A stretch of 64,000 nucleotides of DNA, from contig OY821775.1 in assembly GCA_963682175.1 (NCBI GenBank), positions 248,001 through 312,000 on the forward strand. The letters run 5' to 3'. Positions 11,641 to 24,068 of the stretch are shown here, one piece after another. This DNA is from Triglochin maritima. Taxonomy: Eukaryota; Streptophyta; Magnoliopsida; Alismatales; Juncaginaceae. How positions within the stretch are numbered: the first letter of the stretch is position 1; every line of letters starts with the position of its first letter. The notes under the pieces were generated by a model. It did no database searches, was not told where the DNA came from, and saw only the letters and a list, made by a program, of their open reading frames with translations. The position numbers were made by a program, and so were the translations under genes.

Positions 11641-11940
11641 GGTTTTCTTGTCCTAGTGAGATGTCAACTCTGTCCACGGAAACCCGTGTCCTCGCTTAGC
11701 GCGTGAGCCGGGAGGTGACGGTGGGTGCGTTCTGCGTGCCTGCCCAGGGACCGCCGTGTGGAAGAGTGTGGGCATCTGGGACGTGTCGTCTCCATAGATG
11801 GAGGGCGACATAGCCTTGATGTTCTGACTCACAGTAGAGTAGCAGGCCTGAGGGATTGAGGATCCCGGTGCACGAGGTGCACGGCTCGTTGGAGCATGTT
11901 GACCCTGCGGGCTGTTTGAGCTCGGATCGCTCGTGTAGAC

Positions 11941-12095
11941 GAGGCGATGATCGTTCCACCCGATGCTGTTCCGGGTGATGATTGTTCTGCCGATGCTGTT
12001 CCGGCGGAAGTGCCGTCCGACGACGTTTCCGGGCGATGGTGTCCCACCGATGCTGTTCCGGTGAGGGTATGGACTGCCGACGATCTTTTCCGGCA
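11941..12095. repeat. Tandem CCGATGCTGTTCCGG repeats
   Basis: Four diverged units containing GATGCTGTTCC or a close variant, about 35-50 bp apart, lie inside the solo LTR. A second small tandem set (GGGATTGTTTACCCCGT type) follows near 12340-12395. Confidence 0.65.
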
Positions 12096-13017
12096 GGGTA
12101 GTCTGGACGGGCTCCTCCAGATGAGTGGACCGACCTGGGCGACGGCCCCGTTGGTGAGGTGTTGACCTCGAGATTTCAGCTGATTTCTACTTCGCGCAGG
12201 CGTGCGGACGCTCCTCACCGATCCCTTGACTAGAGTAGTCGCGTGTGGGGTTCGTTGCGTACCTTCTGCTAGACCGTATGTGCCTACGGTAGGTCTCAGA
12301 GTGGGACCCCTTACAGTTTGCGGACAGAGGTCCTGTGTTTCCCCGTGGTGGGATTGTTTACCCCGTAGTGGGTATGTTTACCCGTTGAGGGATTGTTTAT
12401 GTATCGCATTGATGTCATGCCATGATGACTAGTATGATAGGTTTCATTGATAGTCTTGCATGCATTTAGGGCTTGGTATACGGGGTTTCCTTTCAGGAAA
12501 CTCAGGCATTGTTGTTGCACTTTTTATTTCAGGACCACAGTAGGTCCGGGTGGGTGGTGACCGAGGACGGAGCGCTTTGGAGTCGGATCCTCTTCGGCAT
12601 TTGCGAGATTGTACGACTACTTGTATTTTCATTCTTTCATCTGGATTGTAGTTGTACACCTTTTGTAAACTCCATGTAGTTTGGGTGCACCCGGATTTGT
12701 ATATTTATATATTAGTGACGTTCCCGCCTTGAGTTGTCAGTTTTATTCGTTATTTCGAAATTTTAAATCTTCCGCTGTTTCGGGACGTTACACATACGCT
12801 TCTTTCAAATTATTTCATACTGACAATCAGTTTGAAATTCTAAAATTATTTCAAACATGTCCCTATTAGCAATATCAAATTATTATTCTTTATTTTCAAA
12901 TAACATAAACAACTTTGTTCTTGATAAGGACACGACCAATCAATCTATACATGAATTAGTATTGTTGTATTGCAACAGTTAGTATTTTGATACATTTTCA
13001 AATATGTATGATGTGTT

Positions 13018-14420
13018 TTAAGTTATTTTCTTTGCAGGTATGAACTTGGTTGGAGCTGGTCTCAGCCAATCTTGCCCATCTATCATATCTTGCCTCATGA
13101 ACGGTTGGGCTTCTGCATCTGTCAGCTTCCGCGACCATGAAACCCGACCAGCAGTTGAAGATCCTGCACCGGAACACTTGTACTGTCCATAAAATACAGT
13201 CCTGCACCACAAACACAAATTTATTACCAAACAACTACAATGTGATCTCAACTAACTTTTGTTTTTGGTAATTAAGGTGTACTTGTGTTTGTTTGGATCG
13301 TTCCAGTCATCCCATCCGTGAGGTAGAACCACATCAGACATTTCAGTTAAAAGGAATACTGTCCTTGCATAGTCCCCCCATGGTCGCCCTAAAATTGCAC
13401 TGCCATTACCAGTGAGCTTGCATCGAAGAAAGCTGTAGCCTGTGTTCAACTTCGAAGAGAACCTCCGTTGCGCTGTTACTGCACCACCTTTTTGGGATAT
13501 GGAATGAAGATGACAATTCTACACATTTCGGAAGAAGCAAAATATATCATGAATTATTTGCTAGGAATTGACAGCTAATTTGAATGGGCAAACATTAGTT
13601 ATTATCGCTTACTTCGAAAAGAGAGAGACCATTTCCACATATGAAATCAGTTCCTCCCTCAATGTAACAATTGTTGAAGTAATGCCTCCCAATCTCAGCT
13701 AATACTGTGTCTTGGTAGGAAAGAAGACGACAATCGTAGATTGCCGCTCGATCAGCCATCAGTCTGAGTGCAATTGCTTGGGCGCTTGATCCAAATGTGT
13801 TCTGTAAGTAAAAAAAATCGGAAATGTTTAACAAACAACAGTTTATCCATTGCTCAAAATTTTCTTACTTCAATTGTTATGTTCCTGCAGACAAAATCAG
13901 TGGCATAGACGTTAACAGTAGCTGCATCTATGACTGTCCATCTTTCTTTCCATGTTATTGTCGTTTTGTCAGCATTTGTGCCGCTTAGTGTAATGAAGGA
14001 TTTATCGGCTGGAATGATGATTTTCTCTCTGCAAACAAAATAACATGAGTACTGATATCAACATTACTGATCTTAACAAAGATAAATCCTTTAGCAGCAA
14101 TGCCAATTCATCACTACATAAGCAATCCCATGGATAAAATATTCCCTCGGTCTTGAGATGCATGAAAAATCAACTCCCATAAGATTTGGGTATTACCTGT
14201 AAATCCCAGGCATGATTGAGATGAAAACGAAGGCTGAATTCTTTGATGGAATCGAGTCAATTGCAGCTTGAATTGTCTTGAAGTCTCCTTGGCCTGATTG
14301 GTCAACCTTTATAAGGAATGCGGTCGACGAATCCATCAAACTTGAAGAACCAGAAGAGTTTTCCATGAACAACAAAGTAAGTGCACTCAAGATGATTAGA
14401 TGTGACAAACTAAATCTCAT
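13018..14420 (-). CDS. Pectinesterase (pectin methylesterase), PE11-like
   Basis: Five exons on the minus strand, 14420-14197, 14028-13869, 13801-13613, 13518-13283 and 13201-13018, splice in phase to 330 residues. The ATG at 14418-14420 is chosen because it begins a signal peptide (MRFSLSHLIILSALTLLF). An upstream in-frame start would bury that peptide. Catalytic residues of the family are present: Gln in AVTAQ, Gln-Asp in YQDTVL, Asp in GGTDFICG, and Arg/Trp in LGRPWG. There is no N-terminal inhibitor (PMEI) domain, so it is a group II enzyme. It should be secreted and demethylesterify cell-wall homogalacturonan. It resembles Arabidopsis pectinesterase 11 (At2g21610) from memory. Confidence 0.9.
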
Positions 14421-16206
14421 TTTTCCTTGATCACTGTAACAGGTTTCAGATTTCCCACAATATATAGTCATCTGAAAGGTCTCTAGGAACATTTTACTTT
14501 CTGACATAATATAATGTCCTTTGCTCTCTAAGTTATTGATTACTTAAGATCTGAATAACAAAATTAACTTATACAACATGACAGAGTCAGATTACTTGTC
14601 TGAACATTGTTTAAGATACCATAAACTAGTGTCACTTGCCAATGTTCTACACAAGATGTTAACTTATTAAAGCATTAGAGAAAACCGTGAAAAATCAATC
14701 ATTGGGAGAAACATATTAAATTGAAAGGAAATGAGGATTAGGGTGTAAGCAACTGTCTTGATGAGAAGAAAAACATTCTTCTTCAAGAGGTTAAGTAAAA
14801 GTTAGTGAAAGGATCTTCCATTGTTTTTAGAAACGAAAATCTTCCTTTGTTTTCAAATAGGAAAATTCCAACATGAGTTGTCCGATGTAAACTGTTTTTG
14901 AAGAAATTTAGTTTAAAAGTTAATTAGCTGGTTTGCGGAAATCTTGACCTATTTGTACTTGTTGGCAAAGTAAAATAAGGGCTTTAAGCTATCAATAAAT
15001 TAGGGAGAGGATAAATGGACCAAGTACGTTTTTCATTTCCTATCGCTTTTATATAAGCTTCCTATTTCAAAGATTGCCCATAAATTCATCTCAATATTGT
15101 ATAATATTATGTTTTTTTTCTCTTTAAGTGTCTTTCCAATAAACAAGTAACTGGTTGACAAGTTATGTTTTGAACATTTTGGAAGCAATGAGGATTTAGT
15201 GCTTCTGCTTGATGAAAATAAGCTATGCAACTAAAGGCAGAAGTTACTGTTGATCAACACAAGACATTATATTATTTGAGTGCAAGTATCCAAGTTTGAC
15301 AAATTGTACCTAAGGAGTTTAATGTGCGACTCAATGACATCACCACCTAGATAACAGCATCAGAATCAGATCCATACCTGGAAAGGGTTTTCCTTGGTCA
15401 TGCAACTGAGTTCAAATGACATATAATTGCATCAGGTTAGTAAGAATTCCAGAGATGTTTGCTTCTTATGCTGGAAAAAGAAATAGGAGATATGTTAGTA
15501 AATTGGTATTCCATGAAGTTGTTTTAATTGTGAACCATCCATGTTTCCTGAGCTCATTATATTATAAACTATAACGAATAAAATAAAAACCAAAGAAACC
15601 CACCAAACTTTTTAATAGTATATAGGAACAGAGAATTTGTAGAAGCCCATAAAATAATTACTACTAGCTGTAGAATAAAAAACCTTGCAAAGTTTAATGC
15701 GTTCATCGAATGCAACATAAACAAAAGATTGAACAAACAATTTACTACAACCACAAAATAAAGTTGATTCATTAATATATTTTGCAAACTTGTATGGTAT
15801 TGTTGCATTACGAGCAGAAAAATCATTCAGAAAAAAATTAATAATACATCATACTCCAAGTGGAAATAAGCAGTTGAGAAATTAATCAAAATAATGAAAA
15901 ATGTATCAGCTGTCAAGACTGTAAAACAAATTCCAGTATTACTTACTGTAACAAAAAGACTAGCCTTCCTCGTAAAATTTTGATTTACTTATATGATGTT
16001 GTGCTATCGACGCAAACAACATTTCAGAAGAAGAAAAATACTATGAAAATGCAAAGGAAGGGCAAGATTTGGCAAAATCAAGGCATATAGCATACCTTCA
16101 CAATAACCAGCATCCACTTGCAACTCTGTGCATGATGTAAGACCACAGACGGCTACACCCTAGTGTTCTATACAAACACCTACCATTTGTACAAATTCTT
16201 TCTCCA
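14421..16206. other. Intergenic, no gene seen
   Basis: This is AT-rich DNA between the pectinesterase 5' end and the 3' end of the broken PPR gene. It presumably contains the pectinesterase promoter. Short open frames here have no recognisable protein pattern. Confidence 0.5.
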
Positions 16207-18270
16207 TTAGACAATAAGGATCTCCTTGTTATCTGGATAGGAAGTGTCTCCCACTATAAACTCGTGAATAGAACACTTTACTTTTACCGAGCTGCACCCC
16301 AGTGTCTTCACCACACCTCTATCCTTCATGGCGTTCCAAAGACTCCCAGCACTCCTTTGCTGGCCCACAGATCCATACATGTTAGACAAGAGAACATACG
16401 AGCTAATGTCATGAGGAACCAACTCAACTAGATGTTTAGCTGCATGTTCTGCAACTTGAGTGTTTCCATGGTTTCTAGCAGCACCAAGAATAACTCTCCA
16501 CATGACATCATTTGGAGTAAATGGCATATCATCAACTAGTGTCATTGCAGCTTCCAACTGCCCCGCTCGACTTCGCAGGTCCACCATGCAACCATAGTGT
16601 TGAACATTGGGTTTTATGCCATACTTGGAAGTCATTAGCTCAAAAAGAAACTGGCCTTCTTGAACTAGTCCTGCATGACTGCAAGCATTCAAGACAGCAA
16701 TGAATGTTATGCTGTCAGGTGCCACCAGTAAATTCTCCATTTGTTTAAAAAGGTCGACAGCAAGATTCCCGAAACCATGTGTTGCGGCTCCGGATATCAT
16801 CACGTTCCAGTAATCTGTTGTTTTGCAAGAAATGCTGTTAAAAATCTCAAAAGCAATTTTGACATGTCCACACTTGGAATACATGTCGATGAGTGCAACA
16901 GCAACAATGCCATCTACAGGGATATGTTTCCTTTTTATGAATGCATGAACACTCCTACCCTCTTCGAGAAGGCCTAAATCTGCAGAAGAAGAAAGAACTG
17001 TTGCTAAAGTAAAAGAATCGGGTTGTTCACCATAACATTGCATCAGTGAGTGGAGTTCCATGACCTTTTTGTGCTGCCCATTCTGTTTATAGCCTCCAAT
17101 TATAGCATTCCAAGAGACTATATCTCTGCAAGGCATAGAACTGAATAATTTCACTGCACGTTCCATATTCCCTGCTCTAGCAAACCCATCAATCATAACA
17201 TTCCAGGAAATGGTGTCTTTAGCTGGCATCACATCAAAGAGCTTCACGGCAGCAACCATCTCTCCATTTTTACATACCCATCAAGCATTGTATTCCATGT
17301 AGGGAGAGTCTTGTGGGGCGTCAACTCGAACAACTTGCATGCACTCGTGATGTTTCCTGAAAGTGCATACCAATGAATCAAGGAATTCCAAGTGATTGAA
17401 TTCCGATGTGGCAATTTCTGGAATAAACTGTGAGCAATCTCCACTTGGCCACATCTAGCATAACCGTTGAGCATGATACCCCACGACAAAGAATCTCTGA
17501 TGGGCATCTGATGAAAAAGGTCTTTTGATCTGACCAAATTTATCATACCCGTCAATCATGAAGTTCCAAGTGATGACATCTCTTACAATCATCCCATCAA
17601 AGAGCTTTCGAGCTTCCTTTAGTTGCCCATCTTTTGCATATCCATCGAGCATCACATTCCAAGAGAATAAATCCCGCTCCGGCATAACATCAAACAACTG
17701 AGATGCAGCACCTATGTCTCCATTCTTAACATAACCATCAATCATGACATTCCAACAAAACACATTCCTGTTATGTGCATAATCAAAAGAAGCACGTGCT
17801 GCCTCGATCTTCCCACACTTTGCATACATATCTATCAGAAAACACTGGACAAACATGTCAAATTTATGTGGGGTTTTCACGATCCTGCAATGAATTTGTT
17901 CTCCTTCTTTGAGTGCCTTAGCATTGACACAAGCCTTGAGGACAAAAGGAAACGTGAACTTGTCGGGTGTTATGGCACTACATATCATCTCATGAAACAA
18001 TTTGATAGACTACCATGGCCTTCCACTTAATTCATATTTCCTGATGATAGAATTCCAACTAAAAGAACTATACATGCCAACCAGCTTCAGAACCATCACT
18101 GTGATATTTATGGTTGTTGTTTTGAGACCTTTCTTCCTTTAATTCTCTCTGAAAAGTCCTGAAATAACCAGTTGTCGAAGGGTCAGGTCTAAGGTTTTCA
18201 AGTCGTGGCATTTGCGCAACAAGGAAAGATATATTGATGTTGAGAACTTGCACAAAGATTCTTCCTTGTT
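16207..18270 (-). pseudogene. Broken PLS/E-type PPR gene
   Basis: The minus strand encodes PPR units of the short PLS style (for example RDVITWNFMIDGYDKFGQ, KDTISWNVMIDGFARAGN), ending in an E-type region (SIHEFIVGDTSYP). The frame changes twice: near 17535-17550 after DKFGQIK, and near 17262-17270 where a run of A is one base short. Upstream, a TAG interrupts the frame just before LFHEM (about 18010-18020), and frame is lost again near 18075. The protein also stops early after the E motif. With several independent lesions this is a decaying gene, although a homopolymer error could explain one of them. An intact relative would act in organellar RNA editing or processing. Confidence 0.8.
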
Positions 18271-19182
18271 AGGGATCTGTGATGGAACTACAAGCGGCCA
18301 TTTCTAACTCATTCTTGTGAAGGATTTAACATTTCTGATGAAGCTCAATCCTACATGACAATGGGTAGCGGAAGTTACATTATTTTAGGCTCGTCTGGAT
18401 GAAAATTTCATTATAAACTTCTTCTTCTTTTTAAAATGGCGTCCATTGTGTTTGGATAGAAAACAAATTTATTTGGCAAAATACATTCTGTTGAAGAGTA
18501 AAAAGAAAAACATATAATAGATATCCGCACATCCCAGGTTTGAAATCCACAACTAAACACGAACAAAACAGATTGTGAATCTCGCTTCGAAGATGAAATC
18601 GCCAACCAAACACCACATCAAGACATAACAAACATTTAGCATGGATGGTAAATTTAGTTATATTCTAGGAAATAGAAGGACAAGCCAAAACGAGATCGCT
18701 GCACGCATGATGTATACTATCTATCCGGCTTGCTTGCACGATTGTTGTATCAATAATGTTTCGAAACACAACATTTCGTTGTGGAATTCCATCGAACACC
18801 TCGCGTGCGGGCCTCACTCATTCAAATAATTAACTCATGTATTCTGACAAATCATCATCTTAATAAGAAAGAGCAACAACGATCATCAAAACACATATGT
18901 TTTAGGGTTAAAAAACAGATTTGAAAGCAAGCCCTAACCCTAACAAGTACAACTCTTACCAACTCCACTCTGACTGTCATCTGCGATCCACCGGTGTTGG
19001 TATTCCGGCGGGCGGAGGCTGGAATCCCGACGGCTCCGGCGAGACCAGATTGGACTAAGGTTATGGGCCTATGTTGGGATTCGGATCCTAATGGATCCGA
19101 TAAAGGACTTTGATAATTCCGGATCCGATGAGATCCGATTACTAATCCGGGTTCAAAAACTAAACTCAATTATGTATGACCC

Positions 19183-19194
<12 letters not shown>

Positions 19195-19217
<23 letters not shown>
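19195..19217. repeat. (AT)n microsatellite
   Basis: An uninterrupted AT dinucleotide run of about 23 bases. Confidence 0.95.
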
Positions 19218-19219
<2 letters not shown>

Positions 19220-19469
19220 GTGTTCAAACTCTGTTACATACTATCAATTTTATTTTTAATTAAATCACCTATTTATTAGGAATGTGTAAAGAGAAATAGG
19301 AATATATAGACCGAGATTAACTTAGGCAGGTTGAAACAGAGTTTTTTTTTTTTTTTGGAATGTATACATCTAAAGATTTTGAACTTAATTATGAACACTT
19401 GAAAGGAGATATATAATTCACGTACCGAAACTATGATTCCTGTTGCTGCGCTTCATAACCTGCTATCCT

Positions 19470-19471
<2 letters not shown>

Positions 19472-19542
<71 letters not shown>
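19472..19542. repeat. (AT)n microsatellite, long
   Basis: About 70 bases of perfect AT dinucleotide, able to form a cruciform. Confidence 0.95.
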
Positions 19543-19547
<5 letters not shown>

Positions 19548-20656
19548 CCAAATAATTTTACTACTGTGTTTCTTTAAAATAATATAGGCTTCTTAAAAAT
19601 GTATGCCTCACTCAAACATTGGAATAAACTTAACTAAAAAACATTTTAAAATTATCATTTCACTATATATAAGTCGAGTCAAAAAAAAATATTAGGAAAG
19701 AGAAGTACAATAAAATTGAACCAAAGGTACCTTTGGGTGCTTACATGCATCCATGAATGTGTTGTTTAAGTGCACTCAAGTATGTCTCCATGTGCGCATG
19801 TGTAATTATTCCATGAAAAAAATTAAACAATCATGATAACAACTCGAAGTCTCAAACTCAAACTTAAACTTATGATGCAAGTGGTCAAACTAACTAGAAA
19901 GGAAGGATTTGTTCTCTTGCATGCATATATAAGATACAATATATAGTTAGGTGTGAAAAGCTTTCATGTGTTTTGAACAAACTTATTGCAGCCTTTTCCA
20001 AAGATATGTTTGCTCTGATGCAATAATAATGATGAATATATATAGTTTGATTATATATGTATATATATTTCCCCACAATGTCTGCACTTGAAGGAGCAAT
20101 ACTACTTAAATTGCTGATTAAGTCGTGTCTTCAAAAGCATGATCAGGTCCACCAACAATTAATTAGGATATATGCGTTAATTAGATATATTTTTCCATCT
20201 GTGTTATATGCAATAATTAATTAAATTGTGATTCTCTTGATCTAGATTAATTATTAGGTCATTACTAACCATGACCTGAACGACCTGGTCATCAGCTCTC
20301 TCTCTCTTCAAAATCAGTTTTCTCTCTCTTCCTCGTCAACTTTCTCTTTCCTCAACCCATTTTTTCTATTTCCTACACTATTCACCTCTTAACCACGACC
20401 CAACACAACCTACCTCTCTCCTCCACATCATCTTTTATTTCCACTAATTTTTATTATATTCCAAAATCAATTGTATTTACCCAAAACATTAATAATTCAA
20501 GCAAATAATTATTTTTATCAATAAAAAAACAAAATACATATTTATTTAAACAATTGTACGTAGCGTAATACAATAAAATATTACATTACCTCGATTTCAT
20601 TAAAATGAAAATGCATACTACTAAAAAAATTAATTTGAGGTTCCCTCGAATCGTTG

Positions 20657-21953
20657 TCATATGTGCTTGATCAAGTCATATCTGAGGGCGAGATGCCTGC
20701 TTTTTTCACGAATGTGTTCTCTGGTGTCCATGTACGTATCAAGATTGACAACACAACCGGTGGAGAACTTATTCGAACCCAGAGTTGATGTGTCACCTAA
20801 GTTGGCGCAGGAGGTCCTGCTCAAACTCTGTTGTATCATAAATAGTGGAATATGAGTCTCGTTCGTCCTCTACTATCATGTTGTGCATTATGATGTACGC
20901 AGTGATGATCTTGCTCAGCAGGTCAACGTTCCACGCAAGAGCAGGACCTTTTATGATTGCTCATCGCACCTGCAGCACTCCAAATGCACATTCGACGTCT
21001 TTACGCACTCCTTCCTGGCATTGTGCAAATAATCTGTCCTTAGGAGTTTGGGGTAACGGGATATACTTCACGAAAGCTGTCCACTGCGGATAAATATCAC
21101 TTGTAAGGTAATATCCCATATTATAAGGATGACCATTGACAAAGTATTGGACAGTAGGCGCACGTCCTTCTAACACATTATTAAACACAAGAGACCGCTG
21201 GAGGACGTTTAGGTCGTTACAAGACCCTGGAACACTGAAGAAGGAATGTCATATCCAAATGTCATACGACGCTACGACCTCTAGGATAACAGTGGGTTTT
21301 CCACTTCGTCCTTGGAATTGTCTTTTCCAAGCAGCTGGACAATTCTTCCATTTCCAGTGCATACAGTCGGTGCTCCCCAACATTCCCGGAAAGCCTCGTT
21401 GCTCACCAACGTGTAGCAGCCTTGCTAAGTCCTCTGATGTGGGACTTCGCAAATATTCTTCCTGAAAGTTGACTATCACCCTTTCAACAAATTTTTAGAG
21501 AGACTTTCTTGTCGTTTCCTGACTCGTCCGCAGGTACTCGTCCACATTATCAGCTGATACACCATAAGCTAACATGCAGAGAGTTATAGTTATTTTTTGC
21601 AGTCCTGATATTGCAAGTCGACCTGTGGTGTCTGGCCTTCGTTGGAAGAACACCTCAGAGGCCTCAACTGTGTTTGTTATTCGGAGGAATACATGCTTCC
21701 TCATTCTAAACCTTCTTCTGAAAATACTAGGACCATACATAGGATCGTCAGCAAAATAATCAGAATAAAGTTTGGTGTAACATGTTTCTCGATCTCTATC
21801 GGGACTGGTTTTCCTTCTAGCTCGAACTTGCCTTCGTACAGGTGGACGAGACATATGTTGCGAAAGGTAGTCTATTACTTCCTCAGCTAGTTCGTTTCCC
21901 ACATCGTCAGAGGAATTACTTGTTGAGGACGGAACACTACTAGCAGAAGACAT
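20657..21953 (-). pseudogene. Harbinger DDE transposase (ALP1-like)
   Basis: The ATG is at 21951-21953. The reading frame stays in one phase to about 20795 and shows the family pattern. The catalytic residues are all present: Asp in GSTDCMHW, Asp in GSCNDLNV, and Glu in RKDVECAFG. In-frame stops occur at 21495-21497, 21249-21251 and 20961-20963; the last two sit where Trp is expected (TGG to TGA). A C-terminal stretch in another frame (about 20730-20660) ends at a further TGA where Trp is expected. It is therefore a pseudogene mainly by point mutation. Confidence 0.87.
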
Positions 21954-22002
21954 CTTTGTGGCTAAGGTTGATAGTGAATGCGGTTGTGGATATGGCTTAA
22001 TC

Positions 22003-22357
22003 CCCTATTTATGGAAAAAATGTGAGGTTGTGAGAAAGTGGGTAAGGTTGTGGTTAAGAGTGTGAGGTTGTGGTCTTGAGAAAGTGTGCAAGGTTGTGAG
22101 AAAGTGAGTAAGGTTGTGGTTAAAAGAGTGTGAGGTTGTGGTTGGGGTCGTGAGGTTGTGAGAAAGTGGGTAAGGTTGTGGTTAAGGTTGTGAGAAAGTG
22201 GTGCGGTTGTGAGAAAGTGATGCAGTTGTGAGAAAGTGGTTAAGGTTGTGGTAAGATTAAGGTGCGGTTGTGAGAAAGTGGTGCAGTTGTGACAAAATGT
22301 TACGGTTGTGGTTAAGGTTGTGAGACAGTGGTGCGGTTGTGAGATAGTGTATAAATA
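22003..22357. promoter_or_regulatory. Bidirectional promoter of the Harbinger element
   Basis: A minus-strand TATA box (CCATAAATAGG, 22002-22012) points to the transposase ATG 50 bases away. A plus-strand TATA box (TATAAATA, 22350-22357) points to the Myb-like ATG 70 bases away. The roughly 330 bases between them are almost entirely the GGTTGTG array, so both genes share one upstream region. Confidence 0.7.
22018..22346 (+). repeat. GGTTGTGAGAAAGTG repeat array
   Basis: At least 17 copies of GGTTGTG or CAGTTGTG occur, usually followed by AGAAAGTG or GTTAAG, with a repeating unit of about 15-32 bp. All are in the same orientation and confined to the space between the two TATA boxes. Confidence 0.88.
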
Positions 22358-22426
22358 CCACACAAGTCCATCGAAGTCATCACACCATCTAAACACCGAA
22401 ACATTCATTTCAAAACTTCACTGATA

Positions 22427-23745
22427 ATGTCGTCGTCTGAGAGCAATGATCCTCAGGAAATGCCTCTCCCAAGTCACCCTCCCTTCGGTGGATTCAGATT
22501 TTCCCAGTTCATTGACCCATCTTCCAGCTACAACCCAAGCTTCGCAAGTGGTTCCCAACCTCCACCACCTCAAAGCCTTTACTACCCCAGTGGGTCCCAA
22601 AATCCATCACCTCACAACCCTTACTACCCCAGTGGGACCCAACCTCCACTACCGCAAAACCCTTTCTACCAGTACCAAAATTCTCAACATTCATCGCCGC
22701 AAAACCCGTTCTACCCGTACCAAAATCCTCAACATCCACCGCAGCCAAATGTACTCCAGATGTATTTTGACCTCCTGAGTAATGAGTTCACTGAGTTCAA
22801 CCCTCGTGATAATGTAGAGCATTGTCCCGCAAACCTGTCTCAGCAGTCACCCAAACAAACAACCCATCCAAGGTAAGCAAACATGGTTGGTCTTACATGG
22901 AAGACGAGGCCCTCGTTTCTGCTTACATCTCCGTTACCACGAACGCGGTAGTGGGGACGAACCATAAAAGTAACCAATTTTGGGCGAAAGTAAAATTTAT
23001 ATACGACGACGCCACCCTTACTAATTACCAACTCTCACCTAGAAACCAAGAGGCAATCAAAGGTCGTTGGAGGAGAATAAATCAGGCAACAAGCAAGTGG
23101 GTGGGCATCTATGATGAAGCAACAAGACGACAAGTGGACAAAAAGAGGATGACGTGATCAAACAAGCTCATCTAATTTACGGGCGTGAGACCAACACCAC
23201 CTTTCAATACACCCACGCCTGGAGAATCATGAAACAATACCCAAAGTGGAGATCCTTGGGCTCTATACGCAATTTTCCGAGCAGACAATCTTCCGGGTCT
23301 TCCAATAAACGAAGTTGTACTGACCCGTCTGGCTCCGGGTCCTCCACTAAACGAAGTCCGACGGAGCCATTCGAAGAGGAAGGCCATGAAAGCTCACCTC
23401 CTAATTTTCCTACGACGATCCCTGAATTTGTCTCACATCCTAAACCTCGTCCTACTGCTATCAAAAGAAGCAAAAAAAAGTAAAATGATAACCAATGATC
23501 AAGAAGTGCATGCTACAAACCTGGTTGCGCGTCTTGCTGAACACACCACCGTAAAAGACAAAGAACTAGCATTCAGAGAACGCAAGTTGGAGTTTCAAAG
23601 AGAGAAAGAGGACCGACGTGCTAAGGAAAAACTCTATGATATATATGTACGACTACTGAAGGTTAAAGAGCTGGGTTTAATGACCGAGGAGGACGAAATC
23701 CAGCTAGCAAATGTACGTAAGCAATTGATGTCATTTTTCGTTTAA
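22427..23745 (+). pseudogene. Harbinger Myb/SANT-like accessory protein
   Basis: The ATG is at 22427. The N-terminus is Pro/Ser/Tyr-rich with YPSGSQ-like repeats. A trihelix/Myb-like domain follows (GWSYMEDEALVSAYISV, SNQFWAKV, IKGRWRRINQATSKW), and the C-terminus is coiled-coil rich (about 23560-23740). The frame breaks three times: about 22825-22875, 23140-23160 in an A-run, and 23470-23485 in a longer A-run. Such proteins partner the transposase in DNA binding and nuclear import in PIF/Harbinger elements. Confidence 0.82.
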
Positions 23746-24039
23746 ACGTTGTAAATCTGGTTTAATTTCAATTAAGCGGTGTATTGTAGTTTCATTTCAA
23801 TCCAAGTGTGCTAATATAGTTTTAATATCAAACTATTTACGAAATAATACCCCAACATATTTAAACCAACTAAAAATTAAATCCAACAACTCCAACAAAT
23901 AAATAATACCCCCAACATATTTAAACCAAATAAAAATTAAACTCAACATCTCCAACAAATAAATAAACCTAACATCTAAAACAAATATTTAACAAATAAA
24001 TAAACCTAAAATCTAAATAATAATAATAAAAAAATCCAA

Positions 24040-24068
24040 CCCGGACGACCGGGTCGTCGACCCGGGCG
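24040..24068. repeat. Subterminal nested palindromes of the Harbinger element
   Basis: GACGACC-G-GGTCGTC overlaps CCGGGTCG-T-CGACCCGG about 60 bases inside the right end, in an otherwise AT-rich element. This is a possible transposase-binding or hairpin site. Confidence 0.6.

Larger units (their letters stand above)
10705..12792. mobile_element. 2.1 kb solo LTR with target duplication CATAC
   Basis: The block starts TGTAAGGTC and ends GACGTTACA, imperfect inverted ends with the TG..CA rule. It is flanked by CATAC at 10700-10704 and 12793-12797. It has no coding sequence, primer site or polypurine tract, so it is best read as a solo LTR left by recombination. It is GC-richer than its surroundings. 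A TATA-like GTATTTAAA lies near 10810. It carries a CGGTCGACCG array (11130-11640) and tandem repeats at 11941-12095 and 12335-12395. Its large size and TGTAA-type ends suggest Ty3/gypsy, but no coding region is present to prove it. Confidence 0.85.
18271..20253. other. Intergenic with (AT)n tracts, no gene seen
   Basis: These 2 kb lie between the PPR pseudogene and the Harbinger element. Two (AT)n microsatellites are listed separately. A two-unit CCCTAA run near 18930 is too short to mean an interstitial telomere. Confidence 0.5.

Noticed and set aside
10594..12520. Several open frames of 65-170 codons on both strands
   Set aside because: They fall inside the solo LTR or its flank, overlap each other in all frames and show repeat-driven composition without any protein family pattern.
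18926..18945. Telomere-like CCCTAACCCTAA
   Set aside because: Only two units; too short to indicate an interstitial telomere.
21962..22408. A 148-codon minus-strand frame rich in TTTLTTFSQPH
   Set aside because: It is the translation of the GGTTGTG array on the other strand; the array sits between two promoters and is not coding.
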